A stretch of DNA of 41,294 nt from Lachnospiraceae bacterium (GCA_029226225.1 JAQXXU010000067.1:1-41294); one strand, 5' to 3'; shown: positions 1-7,602, counted from the first letter of the stretch. A program made the numbers and translations. The notes: generated by a model not told the origin, from the letters alone.

Positions 1-132
1 AGTATATTCCCCGAATCCAGCTTCCTTCAGATCCCACCTCACGGTGGACACCCTTGCCTTCGGCTATGTCCTTCCCACTACCGGGCGGACTCCGGACTTG
101 CACCAGTTAGAAACGTGCGCCGCCGAGCGCAC
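1..132 (-). mobile_element. Group II intron, 5' end only (continues past the window edge)
   Basis: Read on the minus strand from 132 downward, the sequence begins GTGCGC, the typical 5' end of bacterial group II introns. It then shows the domain I landmarks known from these introns: GGTGCAAGTCC (about 104-94), GTGGGAAGGACATAGCC (about 79-63) and AAGGGTGTCCACC followed by GTGAGGTGGGATC and TGAAGGAAGC (about 56-20). The first bases form a GTGCGC/GCGCAC hairpin (115-120 with 127-132). The maturase/reverse transcriptase ORF would lie further along the minus strand, outside the window. The 5' splice site falls at the T-rich tail of an intrinsic terminator, the insertion habit of class C introns, but the class is not settled from 132 bases. 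Confidence 0.82.
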
Positions 133-171
133 AAAAAATAAACGGCGGGCCCGGATATAAGCGGGCCCGCC
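133..171 (-). terminator. Intrinsic terminator behind the cobaltochelatase locus; insertion site of the group II intron
   Basis: Perfect 10-bp inverted repeat GGCGGGCCCG (144-153) and CGGGCCCGCC (162-171) with an 8-base loop. On the minus strand it is followed by GTTTATTTTTT. It lies 7 bases past the TAA of the last reading frame of the chelatase locus. The plus-strand side is also T-rich, so it could work in both directions. The intron starts right after the T stretch. Confidence 0.9.
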
Positions 172-177
172 TTATTT

Positions 178-534
178 TTAGTAAGTCACTTTTGCTTTAT
201 GTTCAAACCATTTTCCACTATCTTTCCCATGACAAGCAATTGTAAATTCAGTATTAAGCTTTTTTACTGGTATAGCAAAAGCGTATGCTTTCTCTCCATT
301 CAGCTCAACTGTTTTTCTTTTACAGTACTTTGCGCCCTTCTTTTTTGCGTTTTTCTTTGAACCTACAAAGAGTTTATCAAAACCTGTACTTGCCAGTGGC
401 ACATAAACAGTCATTTTACCATTTTTATTCACTGTAAGCTTGGTTTTACCATCCAGAGCATCGTTCATATGGAACATATAGTAGTCAGTTTCAAAACCAA
501 CTGTATACTTACCTTTTTTCAGTTCAGTTTTTTT
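178..534 (-). pseudogene. C-terminal NEAT-like domain of the chelatase, separated by a frameshift
   Basis: This frame is open from a TAA at 535-537 to the TAA at 178-180 and has no convincing start of its own: the first ATG (475-477) lies inside the domain and has no good ribosome binding site. The peptide starts KKTELKKGKYTVGFETDYYM and continues through a Lys-rich loop to KWFEHKAKVTY. It resembles the beta-sandwich domains, similar to heme/metal-binding NEAT domains, that follow exported proteins in Clostridia. It overlaps the end of the upstream ORF in another frame. A -1 shift, or one extra A in the nine-A run at 528-536, fuses the two with no residues lost. It is either a sequencing or phase-variation error, or the product of slippage. 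The NEAT-like assignment rests on sequence pattern only. Confidence 0.7.
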
Positions 535-1862
535 TTAGCTGATACAGGAGCCTTTACAGCCTGGATAGCTCCGCCTGTAACTGCTGAAACTGTAAGAGTC
601 TTGTTTGCTGCCACTGCCTCAGCGAGGTGGTTCACATAGATCTGCTCGATATCAGAAATCCTTCCGAGTCCTGCAATCTGGCACTTCACGTTCTTCGAAC
701 CGAATGCCTTTACGAACTGTGACTTCCATGAATCAGCATCATCACCAGCCATGTCGTTATTTGCGTGATCACCGGCTACTACCATAAGAGGACGAAGAAC
801 TACTTTCTTGTATCCGAAAGCCCTGACTTTTGCAATAACCTGATCACAGGCTGTATCGGCCGGCTTACCCTCTACTGTTCCGATGAATACATTCTTGTAT
901 CCAAGGTCTTCCATCTGAGACTGCATCTGGTCATATGTGATAGCTGCTTTATGTGAAGTGCCGTGTCCCATGAATACAAATGCTGTGCCTGCCTGTGCAG
1001 CTGCCTCAAGTGAAGTATCTCCGTCTTCCTTTACTGCCTCGGCAGTAACAGCCTTTGCAACAGTTTCCTTATCAGCATTTACTGTCTTTGTGTCAGCTCC
1101 TACCTCTCCAAGAAGCGGTTCTGAGAAGGTAACAGTCTGGAATTTTGATGCGTAAGCATTTACTTCTTCTTTCAGCTCATCATACTCATTACCATGCATC
1201 AGATGTGTAGGCTGGATAACCAGATTCTTTACCCCGTTATCTACGGCTCTCTGAAGTGCCTGGTCTACATTATCGATCTTCTCGCCGTCTCTGGCCTGTA
1301 CGTGGTTTATGATGATCTGTGATGTGAATGCACGGCGAACCGACCATCCCTGGTTAGCGTATGCCTTTGTCAGCGCTCTCTCCACACCGCCTATATCGGC
1401 CTCACGGCTTGAATTGAATGAAGTACCAAATGAGACTACAAGGATCTCATTGTCTCCGATGTGATTCCAGTTCAGCGGGTTATCAGTTGAAGCATCTCCG
1501 GTATCTCTTCCAAAGTAATCAGGGTCTGCATAATCTGCCTGATAGCTTCCTTTGTTATTTCCTACCAGCTTCTTCTGCTTGCTCGTAAGCTTGTCCCATG
1601 CCAGCTTTGCCTTCTTACAGTCTGCATCTGTAGTAGCTGTTCTTTTCTGAACGTAGATCTGGTCGATCAGCTTTGCCACCTTATCGGCTGCCTTCTGATC
1701 AGCTGAAACCTTTTTCTTCTTTGTGCTCTTTTTCGTCTTCGTAGTCTTCTTAGTCGCTTTCTTTGTGGCTGCCTCCACATTCGTCGGCTGTGTCACTACC
1801 GGTACAGCTGAGGTAGCTGCAAGGGTTGCTGCCAAAAGCAGCGTGAGAAATCTTTTTCTCAT
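519..1862 (-). CDS. cbiK: Exported CbiK-family sirohydrochlorin cobaltochelatase
   Basis: 447 residues to the stop. CbiK-type chelatases insert Co2+ (some Fe2+) into sirohydrochlorin or related tetrapyrroles. Start chosen at ATG 1862 with AAAGGAGC upstream; a longer ORF from 1970 would begin inside the riboswitch leader. Residues 1-32 are a signal peptide (MRKRF, hydrophobic core, VEAAT), followed by a Lys/Thr-rich stretch (33-52) and a small helical module with the WDKLTSKQKKLV pattern (about 55-105). The chelatase domain (about 137-425) has ILVVSFGTSF (140-149), QPTHLMHGNEYDEL with His220 as likely metal ligand, and FMGHGTSH with His300. Export is unusual for the cobalamin pathway but is known for periplasmic CbiK proteins of sulfate reducers. 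The reading frame ends in the SAKKKLN stop right after an A9 run, so the native protein may extend into the next frame. Confidence 0.88.
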   Translation of the reverse strand: MRKRFLTLLLAATLAATSAVPVVTQPTNVEAATKKATKKTTKTKKSTKKKKVSADQKAADKVAKLIDQIYVQKRTATTDADCKKAKLAWDKLTSKQKKLVGNNKGSYQADYADPDYFGRDTGDASTDNPLNWNHIGDNEILVVSFGTSFNSSREADIGGVERALTKAYANQGWSVRRAFTSQIIINHVQARDGEKIDNVDQALQRAVDNGVKNLVIQPTHLMHGNEYDELKEEVNAYASKFQTVTFSEPLLGEVGADTKTVNADKETVAKAVTAEAVKEDGDTSLEAAAQAGTAFVFMGHGTSHKAAITYDQMQSQMEDLGYKNVFIGTVEGKPADTACDQVIAKVRAFGYKKVVLRPLMVVAGDHANNDMAGDDADSWKSQFVKAFGSKNVKCQIAGLGRISDIEQIYVNHLAEAVAANKTLTVSAVTGGAIQAVKAPVSAKKKLN

Positions 1863-1908
1863 GGTATTGCTCCTTTCGCAAAAAAATACATGTCCTCGTG
1901 TCTTTTGT

Positions 1909-2066
1909 ATGCTACGGTTCAGGCAGGTCTCCTGGCTTAAGAGGTATGCAGACACGGTCAACCTTCCCATTCTTTTCGAACAGTGGCAAAATAGACCGTT
2001 CCTCTGTCACAGTGACGGGATCGCTCAGGACTTTCACCTGCTTCCCTTTTCATCGGTTTTTCATGC
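1909..2066 (-). promoter_or_regulatory. Cobalamin (AdoCbl) riboswitch
   Basis: On the minus strand the conserved blocks appear in order: AAAAGGGAAGCAGGTGAAAG then TCCTGAGCGATCCCGTCACT, GCCACTG, TGGGAAGG, and the B12 box AAGCCAGGAGACCTGCC (about 1938-1922). This matches the cobalamin riboswitch family well. A T7 run (1880-1886) follows and the ribosome binding site of the chelatase lies just after it, so control may be by termination or by hiding the ribosome binding site. High cobalamin is expected to lower expression of the chelatase. Confidence 0.95.
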
Positions 2067-2095
2067 TTTCTTTCATGGGAAAAATGCATAAAAAT

Positions 2096-2145
2096 CCGGC
2101 ACCTGATCCGCTAAGGCGTTAAGATTATAGCATATCAGGTGCCGG
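2096..2145 (-). terminator. Intrinsic terminator of the pur gene cluster
   Basis: Perfect 12-bp inverted repeat CCGGCACCTGAT (2096-2107) and ATCAGGTGCCGG (2134-2145), loop of 26 bases, followed on the minus strand by ATTTTTATGCATTTTT. It lies 36 bases past the stop of the last gene of the cluster. The loop holds the -10 box of the next promoter. Confidence 0.8.
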
Positions 2146-2152
2146 CTTACAA
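2124..2152 (-). promoter_or_regulatory. SigA-type promoter of the riboswitch-chelatase unit
   Basis: Minus strand TTGTAA (2147-2152), 17-base spacer, TATAAT (2124-2129). Predicted start of transcription is near 2117, about 50 bases before the riboswitch core. The promoter sits inside the terminator hairpin of the preceding operon: the spacer is one stem arm and the -10 box is in the loop. A transcript starting here carries only the second arm, so it cannot form that terminator. Confidence 0.75.
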
Positions 2153-2181
2153 TTACAATTCTCACAGTTTGTTCACAGATT

Positions 2182-2979
2182 TCAGTCAGCAAGTATTGAA
2201 ATAAGCGCTTCCGCTGTCTTTTTATTTGCTGAATTCTGTACTATTCCTACAACCCCTACAGTTTTACTGTAGATTTTGTACTTTTTTACAAAATGACCAT
2301 CGTTTAAGATGATTCCTATCGGTACAGGTTCAGACATCTGTGATGGATCAGGCTTTTTAAAATCTGATGCCTCTTCGGTTTTCCTTGCCTCATCTACAGC
2401 TATATTCTCCTGTACATAGTCCGGATCCTGCATTTTCTTAGCGAGCTTGTCCAGCTCTGCCTTATCGACATAGTATATCCGGTCACTGTATTTATCGAGC
2501 TCCTTGTCTGACATAACATCCCGCAGGTCTGTAAAATACGCCTGCCCTGCCAGATAGTTGAAGTTCCACGCGTCAGCCGCCATTACATCAAGCTGTTTGT
2601 TCATGGTCCTTGCCTGAATTTTCTCAAGGACTCCGAAATCCATCTGGTCTCTGGCTCCACCCGGTGTAAGCGAGGCAGTCAGATCTATATCTACAGACTT
2701 TCTTGAAGTATCTATGCCTGCTGCCCCTGCCACCTTTTTCTCCAGGATATCATCTGTCTTATCAGAAGACTGGATGTCATCAGCATTTATAAACATAGCC
2801 GCAAATACTGCCGGCTTTGATGTGACTTTCGAGTGGATAAATCCTATCACTACTGCTGCTATAAGAGCAATGACTATGATCTGTATTTTATAATAATACA
2901 GGTAATATGCCGCTTTTTTCTTAAACGGCGCGCCTTTGAGCTTGGCGCGCTGTGCTTTTATGTCGTCTCTTACTGACAT
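2182..2979 (-). CDS. Membrane-anchored protein of unknown function
   Basis: 265 residues. A basic cytosolic N-terminus (about 1-30, with the KKKAAYYLYYYK pattern) precedes one membrane helix (about 33-50). The remaining 210 residues are predicted outside and contain no motif I can assign; AADAWNFNYLAGQAYFTDL lies in the middle. The start codon overlaps the stop of the DUF4250 gene by one base (TAATG), so translation is probably coupled. It is the last gene of the purE-purD cluster, before a strong terminator. A role in purine synthesis is not implied by the sequence. Confidence 0.75.
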   Translation of the reverse strand: MSVRDDIKAQRAKLKGAPFKKKAAYYLYYYKIQIIVIALIAAVVIGFIHSKVTSKPAVFAAMFINADDIQSSDKTDDILEKKVAGAAGIDTSRKSVDIDLTASLTPGGARDQMDFGVLEKIQARTMNKQLDVMAADAWNFNYLAGQAYFTDLRDVMSDKELDKYSDRIYYVDKAELDKLAKKMQDPDYVQENIAVDEARKTEEASDFKKPDPSQMSEPVPIGIILNDGHFVKKYKIYSKTVGVVGIVQNSANKKTAEALISILAD

Positions 2980-3155
2980 TATACAAACTGATTTACTTCT
3001 GGGTCGTACTCGTATCCTATCATGGCGAGCTTCTTCTTTATCTCGTCCTCGCTTGTCTGAAATTTGCCGGCAAGCATGGCAAGAGAGGGTTCCTTGTCAC
3101 GAAGCTGCATGTTCACGATGGAAAGGAGCATGGCCGGGTCCTTAGGTAATTCCAT
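2979..3155 (-). CDS. DUF4250 family small protein
   Basis: 58 residues, MELPKDPAMLLSIVNMQLRD to AMIGYEYDPEVNQFV, matching my memory of the DUF4250 family found in Clostridia. ATG 3155 is chosen because TAAGGAG stands 8 bases before it; an upstream in-frame start at 3197 lacks this. It looks like a small helical, possibly DNA- or protein-binding protein (residues 20-45 resemble a winged helix-turn-helix half). It lies 51 bases behind purD and is coupled by TAATG to the next gene. Function unknown. Confidence 0.8.
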   Translation of the reverse strand: MELPKDPAMLLSIVNMQLRDKEPSLAMLAGKFQTSEDEIKKKLAMIGYEYDPEVNQFV

Positions 3156-3206
3156 TGATGTGTTCTCCTTAATAATATGGGGAGCGCGCACAGGCATCTC
3201 TCAAAA

Positions 3207-4490
3207 TTAACGGACCTCGTCTATAGCATGCCCGATGTCGTGGCGCATGTATTTGTTCTGGAATGATACATGCTCGGTGGCTTCATAGGCTTTGGCGCGG
3301 GCTTCCTTTAAGTCTTTGCCCAGAGCTGTGACGCCAAGGACACGGCCGCCATTGGTGAGAACTGTCTTTCCATCATCGGCGAACTTAGTACCTGAATGGA
3401 AGCAGAAGTAGTTCTTATTATCGAAGATAGGATCGTCGAGGCCTGTGATAGGAAATCCCTTGTCATACTTTACAGGATAGCCATCACTTGCGAGGATAAC
3501 ACAGCAAGCCGCATTATCTTCAAACTCTACCTTTATCTGATCTAATGTACCGTCTACACAGTGCTCCATGACATCGATGATATCTGTCTTCTGTCTCGGA
3601 AGAACTACCTGTGCCTCAGGATCTCCGAAACGGCAGTTATACTCTAAGACTTTCGGCCCGTCCGGTGTCAGCATAAGTCCAAAGAAGATAACTCCGACGA
3701 ATGGTCTTCCCTCTGCTGCCATAGCGTCTACCGTCTTCTGATAGATGTGTTCTTTGCAGAATTCGTCTACTTCCTTTGTGTAGTACGGTGATGGACTGAT
3801 ATTTCCCATTCCGCCAGTGTTAAGGCCTGTGTCACCGTCTCCTGCTCTCTTGTGGTCCATAGCCGAGCTCATCAGCTGGATAGTCTTTCCGTCTGTATAT
3901 GAGAGAACTGAAACCTCCGGTCCTGTCATGAATTCCTCTATGACGATCGTATCTCCGGCCTCTCCGAACTTCTTATCCTCCATCAGAGTCTTTACGCCTT
4001 CGAAGGCCTCTTCTCTGGTCTCACAGATCAGGACGCCCTTTCCAAGCGCCAGCCCGCTTGCCTTAAGTACTATAGGGATCTTTGCAGTCTTTAAGTACTC
4101 TAGTGCTTTCTCCGGATCATCAAAGGTCTCATATGCTGCTGTTGGAATGCCGTATTTTTTCATCAGATCCTTTGAAAAGGCTTTACTTCCTTCTAGGATC
4201 GCGGCATTTTTCCTAGGGCCAAAGACCTTAAGACCTGCCTTCTCGAACTCATCTACTACACCACCAACCAGAGGATCGTCCATTCCGACGATGGTAAAGT
4301 CTATTGATTTCTCCTTTGCAAATGCTACAAGCTTGTCAAACTCCATAGCCCCGATCGGCACACACTCAGCGAGCTGTGCAATACCGGCATTACCAGGAGC
4401 TGCGTATATTTTTTCAACGCGTGGGCTCTTTGCGACAGCGGTACAGATGGCATGCTCTCTTCCGCCGCTTCCTATAACTAATACCTTCAT
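3207..4490 (-). CDS. purD: Phosphoribosylamine--glycine ligase
   Basis: 427 residues, normal length for PurD. The enzyme joins glycine to phosphoribosylamine using ATP in the second step of purine synthesis. The N-terminus MKVLVIGSGGREHAI is the family signature. ATP-grasp parts follow: IVLKASGLALGKGVLIC (about 145-160), NTGGMGNISPSPYYT, and the signature RFGDPEAQVVLPR near residue 290. Its ATG overlaps the purN stop by one base (TAATG), so the two are translationally coupled. Confidence 0.97.
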   Translation of the reverse strand: MKVLVIGSGGREHAICTAVAKSPRVEKIYAAPGNAGIAQLAECVPIGAMEFDKLVAFAKEKSIDFTIVGMDDPLVGGVVDEFEKAGLKVFGPRKNAAILEGSKAFSKDLMKKYGIPTAAYETFDDPEKALEYLKTAKIPIVLKASGLALGKGVLICETREEAFEGVKTLMEDKKFGEAGDTIVIEEFMTGPEVSVLSYTDGKTIQLMSSAMDHKRAGDGDTGLNTGGMGNISPSPYYTKEVDEFCKEHIYQKTVDAMAAEGRPFVGVIFFGLMLTPDGPKVLEYNCRFGDPEAQVVLPRQKTDIIDVMEHCVDGTLDQIKVEFEDNAACCVILASDGYPVKYDKGFPITGLDDPIFDNKNYFCFHSGTKFADDGKTVLTNGGRVLGVTALGKDLKEARAKAYEATEHVSFQNKYMRHDIGHAIDEVR

Positions 4491-5206
4491 TATGACTCCT
4501 TGAATTTCACAATTCCGTTTTCTACTGTAATCATATCATGTGCTATCAGGTCGATGGCACCCGGCAGAAGTTTCCATTCAGCCTGCTCCATGATCCTTCT
4601 CTGAAGCGACTCAGGTGTATCATCGGCTCTGACATACACTGCTTTCTGCATGATCACCGGACCTGTGTCTGTACCTGAATCCACAAAATGTACTGTCGCA
4701 CCGCTCACCTTTACTCCGCGTTCAAGCACTCTCTCATGTACATGAAGTCCATAAAAGCCTTTGCCACAGAATGACGGAATAAGCGACGGATGGATATTTA
4801 TGATGCGATTCGGGAAAGCGTCCACCACCTCTGGTGGAATAACTACCAGGTATCCGGCTAGGACGATAAGGTCGATTTCCTCCGCCTTAAGACGTTCCAG
4901 GAGTGCCTTATTAAAATCAGCTCGATTCTCAAAATCCTTCGGACTGATGCAGGCTGTTTTTATGTCATGCTCCTCTGCGCGTTTCAGGGCATAAGCATCA
5001 GCGTTATTACTGATAACGATGGAGATCTCAGCATCATTTATCGCTGCGTCTTTTACCTGTCCGCAGATTTCTGATGGTGTCAGGTCGGTATCCTCCTGAA
5101 GGAGCTTTGATAAGCCCCATTCGCCCAGATTCCCTCTGTCTATGGCATCCATGATGGCCTGCAGGTTAGTCCCGCCGCCTGATACCAGCACTGCGAGCTT
5201 CAGCAT
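4490..5206 (-). CDS. purN: Phosphoribosylglycinamide formyltransferase
   Basis: 238 residues. Transfers a formyl group from 10-formyl-THF to GAR, the third step of purine synthesis. MLKLAVLVSGGGTNLQAIMD is the substrate-binding start; the active-site residues Asn, His and Asp are seen in NIHPSLIPSF and DSGTDTGP. Typical PurN has about 190-210 residues. The extra length is mostly an insertion at about 29-56 (WGLSKLLQEDTDLTPSEICG and following), between the first strand-helix unit and the second. The start overlaps the end of purM by 7 bases. Confidence 0.96.
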   Translation of the reverse strand: MLKLAVLVSGGGTNLQAIMDAIDRGNLGEWGLSKLLQEDTDLTPSEICGQVKDAAINDAEISIVISNNADAYALKRAEEHDIKTACISPKDFENRADFNKALLERLKAEEIDLIVLAGYLVVIPPEVVDAFPNRIINIHPSLIPSFCGKGFYGLHVHERVLERGVKVSGATVHFVDSGTDTGPVIMQKAVYVRADDTPESLQRRIMEQAEWKLLPGAIDLIAHDMITVENGIVKFKES

Positions 5207-6228
5207 AAGGTAACTCCCTTCTCACCAGCTTCGATACGACCTATCACATAAGCCTTGTCTCCTGCTGACTCCGCAGCCTTTATCACAGCATCTGCATCTG
5301 ACTTCTCTGCTGCTATTACCATTCCTATTCCCATATTAAAGGTGTTATACATCACATGTTCGTCGATGTCTCCCTTTTTCTGCATCAGCGGGAAAATAGG
5401 AAGCATCGGATATGAATCTTTTTCTATGACAGCTTTCACACCATCGTGGAGCATTCTCGGTACATTCTCATAGAATCCGCCGCCAGTGATATGGCTTACA
5501 CCGTGTACTCTGATGCCTGCTGCTTTGATGGCCTTGAGAGCATGTACATAGATCCTTGTCGGTGCTATAAGCACATCACCAAGCTTCTTTCCTTCAAGCT
5601 CATCATAAGAAGTATTGAGAGATTCTTTCGTCATCTCAAATACATTCCTGACAAGTGAAAATCCATTTGAGTGTACACCTGTTGAAGCCAGTCCGATAAG
5701 CACATCACCATCGTGGATATCTTCACCAGTTATCAGGTCTTTCCTGTCTGCTATTCCGACAGAAAATCCTGCGAGATCATACTCATCCTCTGGCATAAGT
5801 CCAGGATGCTCAGCAGTTTCTCCTCCGATCAGCGCACAGTCAGACTGCTTGCAACCCTCTGCGACTCCCTTTACTATCTGGGCTATTTTTTCAGGATAGT
5901 TCTTGCCGCATGCGATGTAGTCTAAGAAAAATAGTGGCTCACCGCCTGCGCACGCCACATCATTTACACACATGGCTACAGCATCGATTCCTATAGTATC
6001 GTGCTTATCCATAAGAAATGCCAGCTTTACCTTTGTGCCGCATCCGTCTGTTCCCGAGAGGAGCACTGGGTCATCCATCTCTTTTATTTTCTTCAGGTCA
6101 AATGCTCCGGAGAAACCGCCTATACCACCAAGTACTTCTGGTCTTACGGTCTCTTTTACGTACTTTTTCATCAGTTCTACTGACTTATACCCTGCCTCAA
6201 TGTCAACTCCGGAATTCTTGTAATCCAT
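5200..6228 (-). CDS. purM: Phosphoribosylformylglycinamidine cyclo-ligase (AIR synthetase)
   Basis: 342 residues, usual length. Closes FGAM to AIR with ATP in the fifth step of purine synthesis. It starts MDYKNSGVDIEAGYKSVELM. The family motifs GTDGCGTKVK, ALIGGETAEHPGLM and STGVHSNGFSLVR are visible, and the C-terminal half carries VSHITGGGFYENVPRM. Its ATG directly abuts the purE stop codon and it overlaps purN downstream, so purE-M-N-D should be one transcript. Confidence 0.97.
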   Translation of the reverse strand: MDYKNSGVDIEAGYKSVELMKKYVKETVRPEVLGGIGGFSGAFDLKKIKEMDDPVLLSGTDGCGTKVKLAFLMDKHDTIGIDAVAMCVNDVACAGGEPLFFLDYIACGKNYPEKIAQIVKGVAEGCKQSDCALIGGETAEHPGLMPEDEYDLAGFSVGIADRKDLITGEDIHDGDVLIGLASTGVHSNGFSLVRNVFEMTKESLNTSYDELEGKKLGDVLIAPTRIYVHALKAIKAAGIRVHGVSHITGGGFYENVPRMLHDGVKAVIEKDSYPMLPIFPLMQKKGDIDEHVMYNTFNMGIGMVIAAEKSDADAVIKAAESAGDKAYVIGRIEAGEKGVTLC

Positions 6229-6741
6229 TTACTGCTCCTTTAAATATGCCTTGTATCCAATTTCGTTAAGCTTCTTATCCTTCTCTTTGACCTGTTCTTT
6301 AAGGTCATTCACATAAGCTTTGAGTCTCTTAAGAAGTTCTGGATCTGAAACTGCAAGTATTTTTGCAGCAAGTATCCCGGCATTGGCTCCGCCGTTTATA
6401 GCCACAGTAGCTACAGGTATTCCTGTTGGCATCTGGACTATAGAGTAAAGTGAATCAACACCTCCGAGATCCGAAGTCTTCATAGGGATCCCGATAACCG
6501 GCATCGGAAAAAGTGCTGCGCACATACCCGGAAGATGTGCTGCCTTACCTGCTCCTGCTATGATCACTTTTATTCCCTTTTCCTCAGCTGACTTCGCGTA
6601 TTCAAAGAATTCATCAGGCTCCCTGTGAGCGCTGATCACATTCATCTCATATGTGATTCCCAGCTTGTCAAGAATCTCTGCTGCCTTTGCCATGATAGGA
6701 AGATCTGAATCACTTCCCATGACGATACCTACCTGTGCCAT
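6229..6741 (-). CDS. purE: N5-carboxyaminoimidazole ribonucleotide mutase
   Basis: 170 residues from ATG 6741. Class I PurE rearranges N5-CAIR to CAIR, the partner of PurK. VGIVMGSDSDLPIM and the active-site box SAHREPDEFFEYA are present, and GAGKAAHLPGMCAA and GVDSLYSIVQMPTGIPVATV follow. A TTG at 6747 is also in frame, but AAAGGA ends directly before it and is 6 bases before the ATG, so the ATG is preferred. No purine riboswitch or clear PurR box is seen in the 70 bases upstream. purK is not in the window. Confidence 0.95.
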   Translation of the reverse strand: MAQVGIVMGSDSDLPIMAKAAEILDKLGITYEMNVISAHREPDEFFEYAKSAEEKGIKVIIAGAGKAAHLPGMCAALFPMPVIGIPMKTSDLGGVDSLYSIVQMPTGIPVATVAINGGANAGILAAKILAVSDPELLKRLKAYVNDLKEQVKEKDKKLNEIGYKAYLKEQ

Positions 6742-6776
6742 TTGCAATCCTTTCTTTTTCTGCTTATCTATATAAA

Positions 6777-6794
6777 GGAATCCTCACGGATTCC
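6777..6794 (-). terminator. Short hairpin, possible weak terminator before purE
   Basis: GGAATCC (6777-6783), loop TCAC, GGATTCC (6788-6794), followed on the minus strand by TTTATATAG. The T stretch is short, so read-through from the pyr genes into purE is possible. Confidence 0.4.
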
Positions 6795-6812
6795 AGGCTG
6801 CCATAATGATCA

Positions 6813-7145
6813 TCAGAGAATACTATAAAGTCCTGATACGTATAATCCCAGATAACCAGCCAGAGCCGCTGACGGAAGTATTATTCCCCAGGCTCTTGAC
6901 GCTGCGGAATGCCCTGGTATTTTTGCAAAACGTATGCCAAATATCACTTCTACAATGCTCGCGAAAAAAAATATCATCGAAAGGCCTGTTACCTGCCGCG
7001 GCATTTCTCCCACTATACTGGCCGTATATATACCATATATCAGAAACAGGATACCTACTAGTCCTGCCACCGCACATATCAGAGATCTGACGGAAACAGA
7101 TCCTTTTTCTCTTTTTTTCCTGCGCTTCAGCTGTACACGGCTCAT
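6813..7145 (-). CDS. Small integral membrane protein, unknown function
   Basis: 110 residues. A basic N-terminus (SRVQLKRRKKREKG) is followed by four likely membrane helices with short loops, at about 20-42, 52-72, 84-102 and the end. The pattern resembles small Lachnospiraceae membrane proteins (possibly DUF6142, from memory only). The start overlaps the VanZ-like gene by 4 bases (ATGA), so it is the tail of the pyr transcript. A small hairpin follows its stop. Confidence 0.75.
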   Translation of the reverse strand: MSRVQLKRRKKREKGSVSVRSLICAVAGLVGILFLIYGIYTASIVGEMPRQVTGLSMIFFFASIVEVIFGIRFAKIPGHSAASRAWGIILPSAALAGYLGLYVSGLYSIL

Positions 7146-7600
7146 TTCTTTCTCCTGCAGTGTCTGAACAGGAGGTATAACAGACTTCCTATAAGTCCTC
7201 CTGTAGTGTTAAGTATCACATCATCCACGTCACAGCTTCCCACTCTTGTCAGAAGCTGTGCCAGTTCTATCGCGCATGAAAATATCATCGAAAGAAAAAA
7301 AACTTTCATCGCGATAAATCTCTTTTTTCTCCAGAAAAAACTGACCAGATATCCAAACGGAAGGAAGATCAGGATATTTCCGAATACATTTATGAATACA
7401 AGCCATGGGCCGATCCTGTCTATGTTTGTCAGATATCTCTTTATCTCGTGAAACGGGATGAAATTATATCTCATTTCCGTTACAGATGTCCTGCCATAAC
7501 TTTCTGCAAAAAACAGAAGATAGACAAGCACGATCAGATAAACGACAAACAGTATGGCACCTAGGACCTGTTTTAATCCCTCACGCCTTTTCTCAGCCAT
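7142..7600 (-). CDS. VanZ-like membrane protein
   Basis: 152 residues from ATG 7600; an in-frame TTG at 7606 is an alternative, and neither has a strong ribosome binding site. It overlaps the end of pyrE, which suggests coupled translation. Family marks are NFIPFHEIKRYL, NVFGNILIFLPFGYLVSFF, and the acidic ELAQLLTRVGSCDVDDVILN followed by TTGGLIGSLLY. About four membrane helices. VanZ proteins give low-level teicoplanin resistance in enterococci, but most chromosomal members have no proven role, and nothing here suggests a glycopeptide cluster. Confidence 0.88.
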   Translation of the reverse strand: MAEKRREGLKQVLGAILFVVYLIVLVYLLFFAESYGRTSVTEMRYNFIPFHEIKRYLTNIDRIGPWLVFINVFGNILIFLPFGYLVSFFWRKKRFIAMKVFFLSMIFSCAIELAQLLTRVGSCDVDDVILNTTGGLIGSLLYLLFRHCRRKK

Positions 7601-7602
7601 TG

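Noticed and set aside
1863-1970. Longer N-terminus of the chelatase
   Set aside because: Would begin inside the cobalamin riboswitch and place 36 residues before a clear signal peptide.
2979-3197. 72-residue form of DUF4250
   Set aside because: The family starts at MELPKD, which has a good ribosome binding site.
3817-4503. 228-codon plus-strand ORF
   Set aside because: Antisense of purD, Ser/Pro-rich, no ribosome binding site.
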